From: JAGMES01 sp023128035
GTDB taxonomy: Bacteria; Bacillota; Halanaerobiia; DY22613
Length of the DNA stretch: 25,808 bases
Direction of reading: 5' to 3'
Assembly (NCBI GenBank): GCA_030627905.1
Contig: DAOVRZ010000089.1
Span: forward strand, 1 to 25,808
The position numbers were made by a program, and so were the translations under genes. Under the pieces are notes generated by a model. It was not told where the DNA came from. It ran no database searches and was given only the letters and a program-made list of their open reading frames with translations. This document shows positions 25,000-25,808 of this stretch, in pieces; within the stretch, counting starts at the first letter, position 1; each line of letters opens with the position of its first letter.

Positions 25000-25808
25000 T
25001 TAGCTTTGTTCATCTTTGAAAGCAAGCAATTCAGCTTTCGTCAAACCAGTTTTTAATGCTATTGTTTCAATATCTAAAACATCTAAAAGATTCCTGGCAA
25101 TCGCATAGGCTTTTCTCCTCTCTCCCTGTTCTATTCCCTGTTCTATTCCCTGCTCTATTCCCTGTTCTATTCCCTGTTTTATTCCTTCTTCTTTTCCTTC
25201 TTCTCTTCCTTCTTCACGAGCTGTATTCATTTCTTCAATTCTATCTATGTGCAACTTTAACTGTCCTTCATATATTTCTCGCTCCTCTTCTGTCATAGCC
25301 ATCTCATCTAACTGGATTATTGCCCTTTTGACATATTCATCATTTCCTAGTTCAATTGGAATATATCTTTTATCATAGTGATGGGCTTCTTTTAAAAATG
25401 CGACCCAACGCTCTAGAGTATTGGATATATCTTTCAAATCTTTATCAAACTTTTCCAATTCAATAAAGTGTAATTCCAATACATCTGGATATTCTGCATG
25501 ATTTTTAGTATTAAATAGTTTAAATGTACTATGATATTCAGGATAATCGAAATATTTGAAGTTTAGAATATTTATCCCGATTGTCTTGTTCAGATCACTA
25601 TAGATCATACCTCTACCTAATTGATCTGTATAAACTTTACTCCAATAATAAAGAGCTCGTTTTGCATAACTTGTTTGAGGAGAAACTTGAATCTCTATAT
25701 CATACCATCGACCTTTTTCATCTCTTGCTTTAATATCTAAAATAGAGCTTTTTTCTCCCTTATAGCTAGCCAGGTTATAGGGATTTTTTATCTCAAGATA
25801 TTCAACTT
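25000..25808 (-). CDS. Rpn-family recombination-promoting nuclease (PD-(D/E)XK), 5' end outside window
   Basis: The reading frame continues without a stop from the right window edge to TAA at 25000, so the ATG at 25608 is internal and the gene is cut by the window. The edge part reads VEYLEIKNPYNLASYKGEKS, then LDIKARDEKGRWYDIEIQ, the PD-(D/E)XK core (Asp, then ExQ) of the Rpn/PDDEXK_2 family. The middle helical part has RWVAFLKEAHHYD. A repetitive linker of EEGxEEG and IEQG units precedes a short helix-turn-helix-like tail (IETIALKTGLTKAELLAF). Family members such as E. coli RpnA promote RecA-independent recombination and are often present in many copies. No transposon ends were found for it. 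The stop lies 7 bases from the terminal repeat of the neighbouring element. Confidence 0.85.
   Translation of the reverse strand, partial: VEYLEIKNPYNLASYKGEKSSILDIKARDEKGRWYDIEIQVSPQTSYAKRALYYWSKVYTDQLGRGMIYSDLNKTIGINILNFKYFDYPEYHSTFKLFNTKNHAEYPDVLELHFIELEKFDKDLKDISNTLERWVAFLKEAHHYDKRYIPIELGNDEYVKRAIIQLDEMAMTEEEREIYEGQLKLHIDRIEEMNTAREEGREEGKEEGIKQGIEQGIEQGIEQGIEQGERRKAYAIARNLLDVLDIETIALKTGLTKAELLAFKDEQS
25124..25183. repeat. Five 12-bp tandem repeats inside the Rpn-family gene
   Basis: The unit CCCTGTTCTATT repeats five times with single-base differences in units 3 and 5, encoding successive IEQG in the hinge of the nuclease. The 12-base period keeps the frame, so gain or loss of units would change only linker length. 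Confidence 0.85.

Noticed and set aside
25124..25183. Possible CRISPR-like array
   Set aside because: The units are contiguous 12-mers without spacers and lie in a coding frame.
25056..25298. Plus frame rich in LFPVLFPVLF repeats opposite the Rpn gene
   Set aside because: It is the antisense reading of the IEQG/EEG repeats and not a plausible membrane protein.

Overview
The window is AT-rich DNA with strong GGAGG-type ribosome binding sites, as in Bacillota. It also encodes an outer-membrane-type beta-barrel with a C-terminal phenylalanine and a LolA-like periplasmic protein. That combination points to a diderm Bacillota; Halanaerobiales is my best guess (inference, not proven here). No rRNA, tRNA or CRISPR array was seen.

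Layout. (1) 1-2541, minus: the 5' part of a nonribosomal peptide synthetase (acyl-adenylating domain, carrier protein, condensation domain) running off the left edge. (2) 2542-3280: intergenic, with a decayed IS110-family transposase tail. (3) 3326-8384, minus: a five-gene operon of MacB/LolD-type ATPase, two LolC/E-type permeases, a LolA-like protein and an outer-membrane barrel. A near-consensus promoter lies about 430 bases upstream and a hairpin terminator follows. (4) 9099-12687, minus: mrfA-mrfB (yprA-yprB), a helicase/exonuclease DNA-repair pair with its own strong promoter. (5) 12777-14402, minus: a LysR regulator and a GNAT acetyltransferase, each ending in a terminator. (6) 14563-15711, plus: a LysM-GH18 cell-wall hydrolase of the YaaH/SleL type. 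(7) 15679-23920, minus: a complete Wadjet anti-plasmid operon jetA-jetB-jetC-jetD whose proteins match the TIGR02677/02678/02680/02679 (type II) set. (8) 23921-25808: a mobile-element graveyard with an ISL3-type transposase remnant, a 313-bp element with 26-bp terminal inverted repeats, an orphan gene tail and an Rpn-type PD-(D/E)XK nuclease running off the right edge.

How the genes work together. Wadjet is an SMC-like complex (JetA kleisin, JetB KITE, JetC SMC ATPase) that extrudes loops on circular plasmids, with JetD as the Toprim nuclease that cuts them. The operon is tightly packed from jetA to jetC, but an 80-base gap holding a 22-bp-arm hairpin separates jetC from jetD. The five-gene Lol-like operon looks like one machine that moves a lipid or lipoprotein cargo from the inner membrane to the outer membrane.

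Less expected structure: two diverged copies of a roughly 105-base element (8984-9087 and 24769-24873) keep the same minus-strand RNA fold through compensatory and G-U changes. The second copy sits inside the 313-bp terminal-repeat element. I could not assign this element to a known RNA or IS end.
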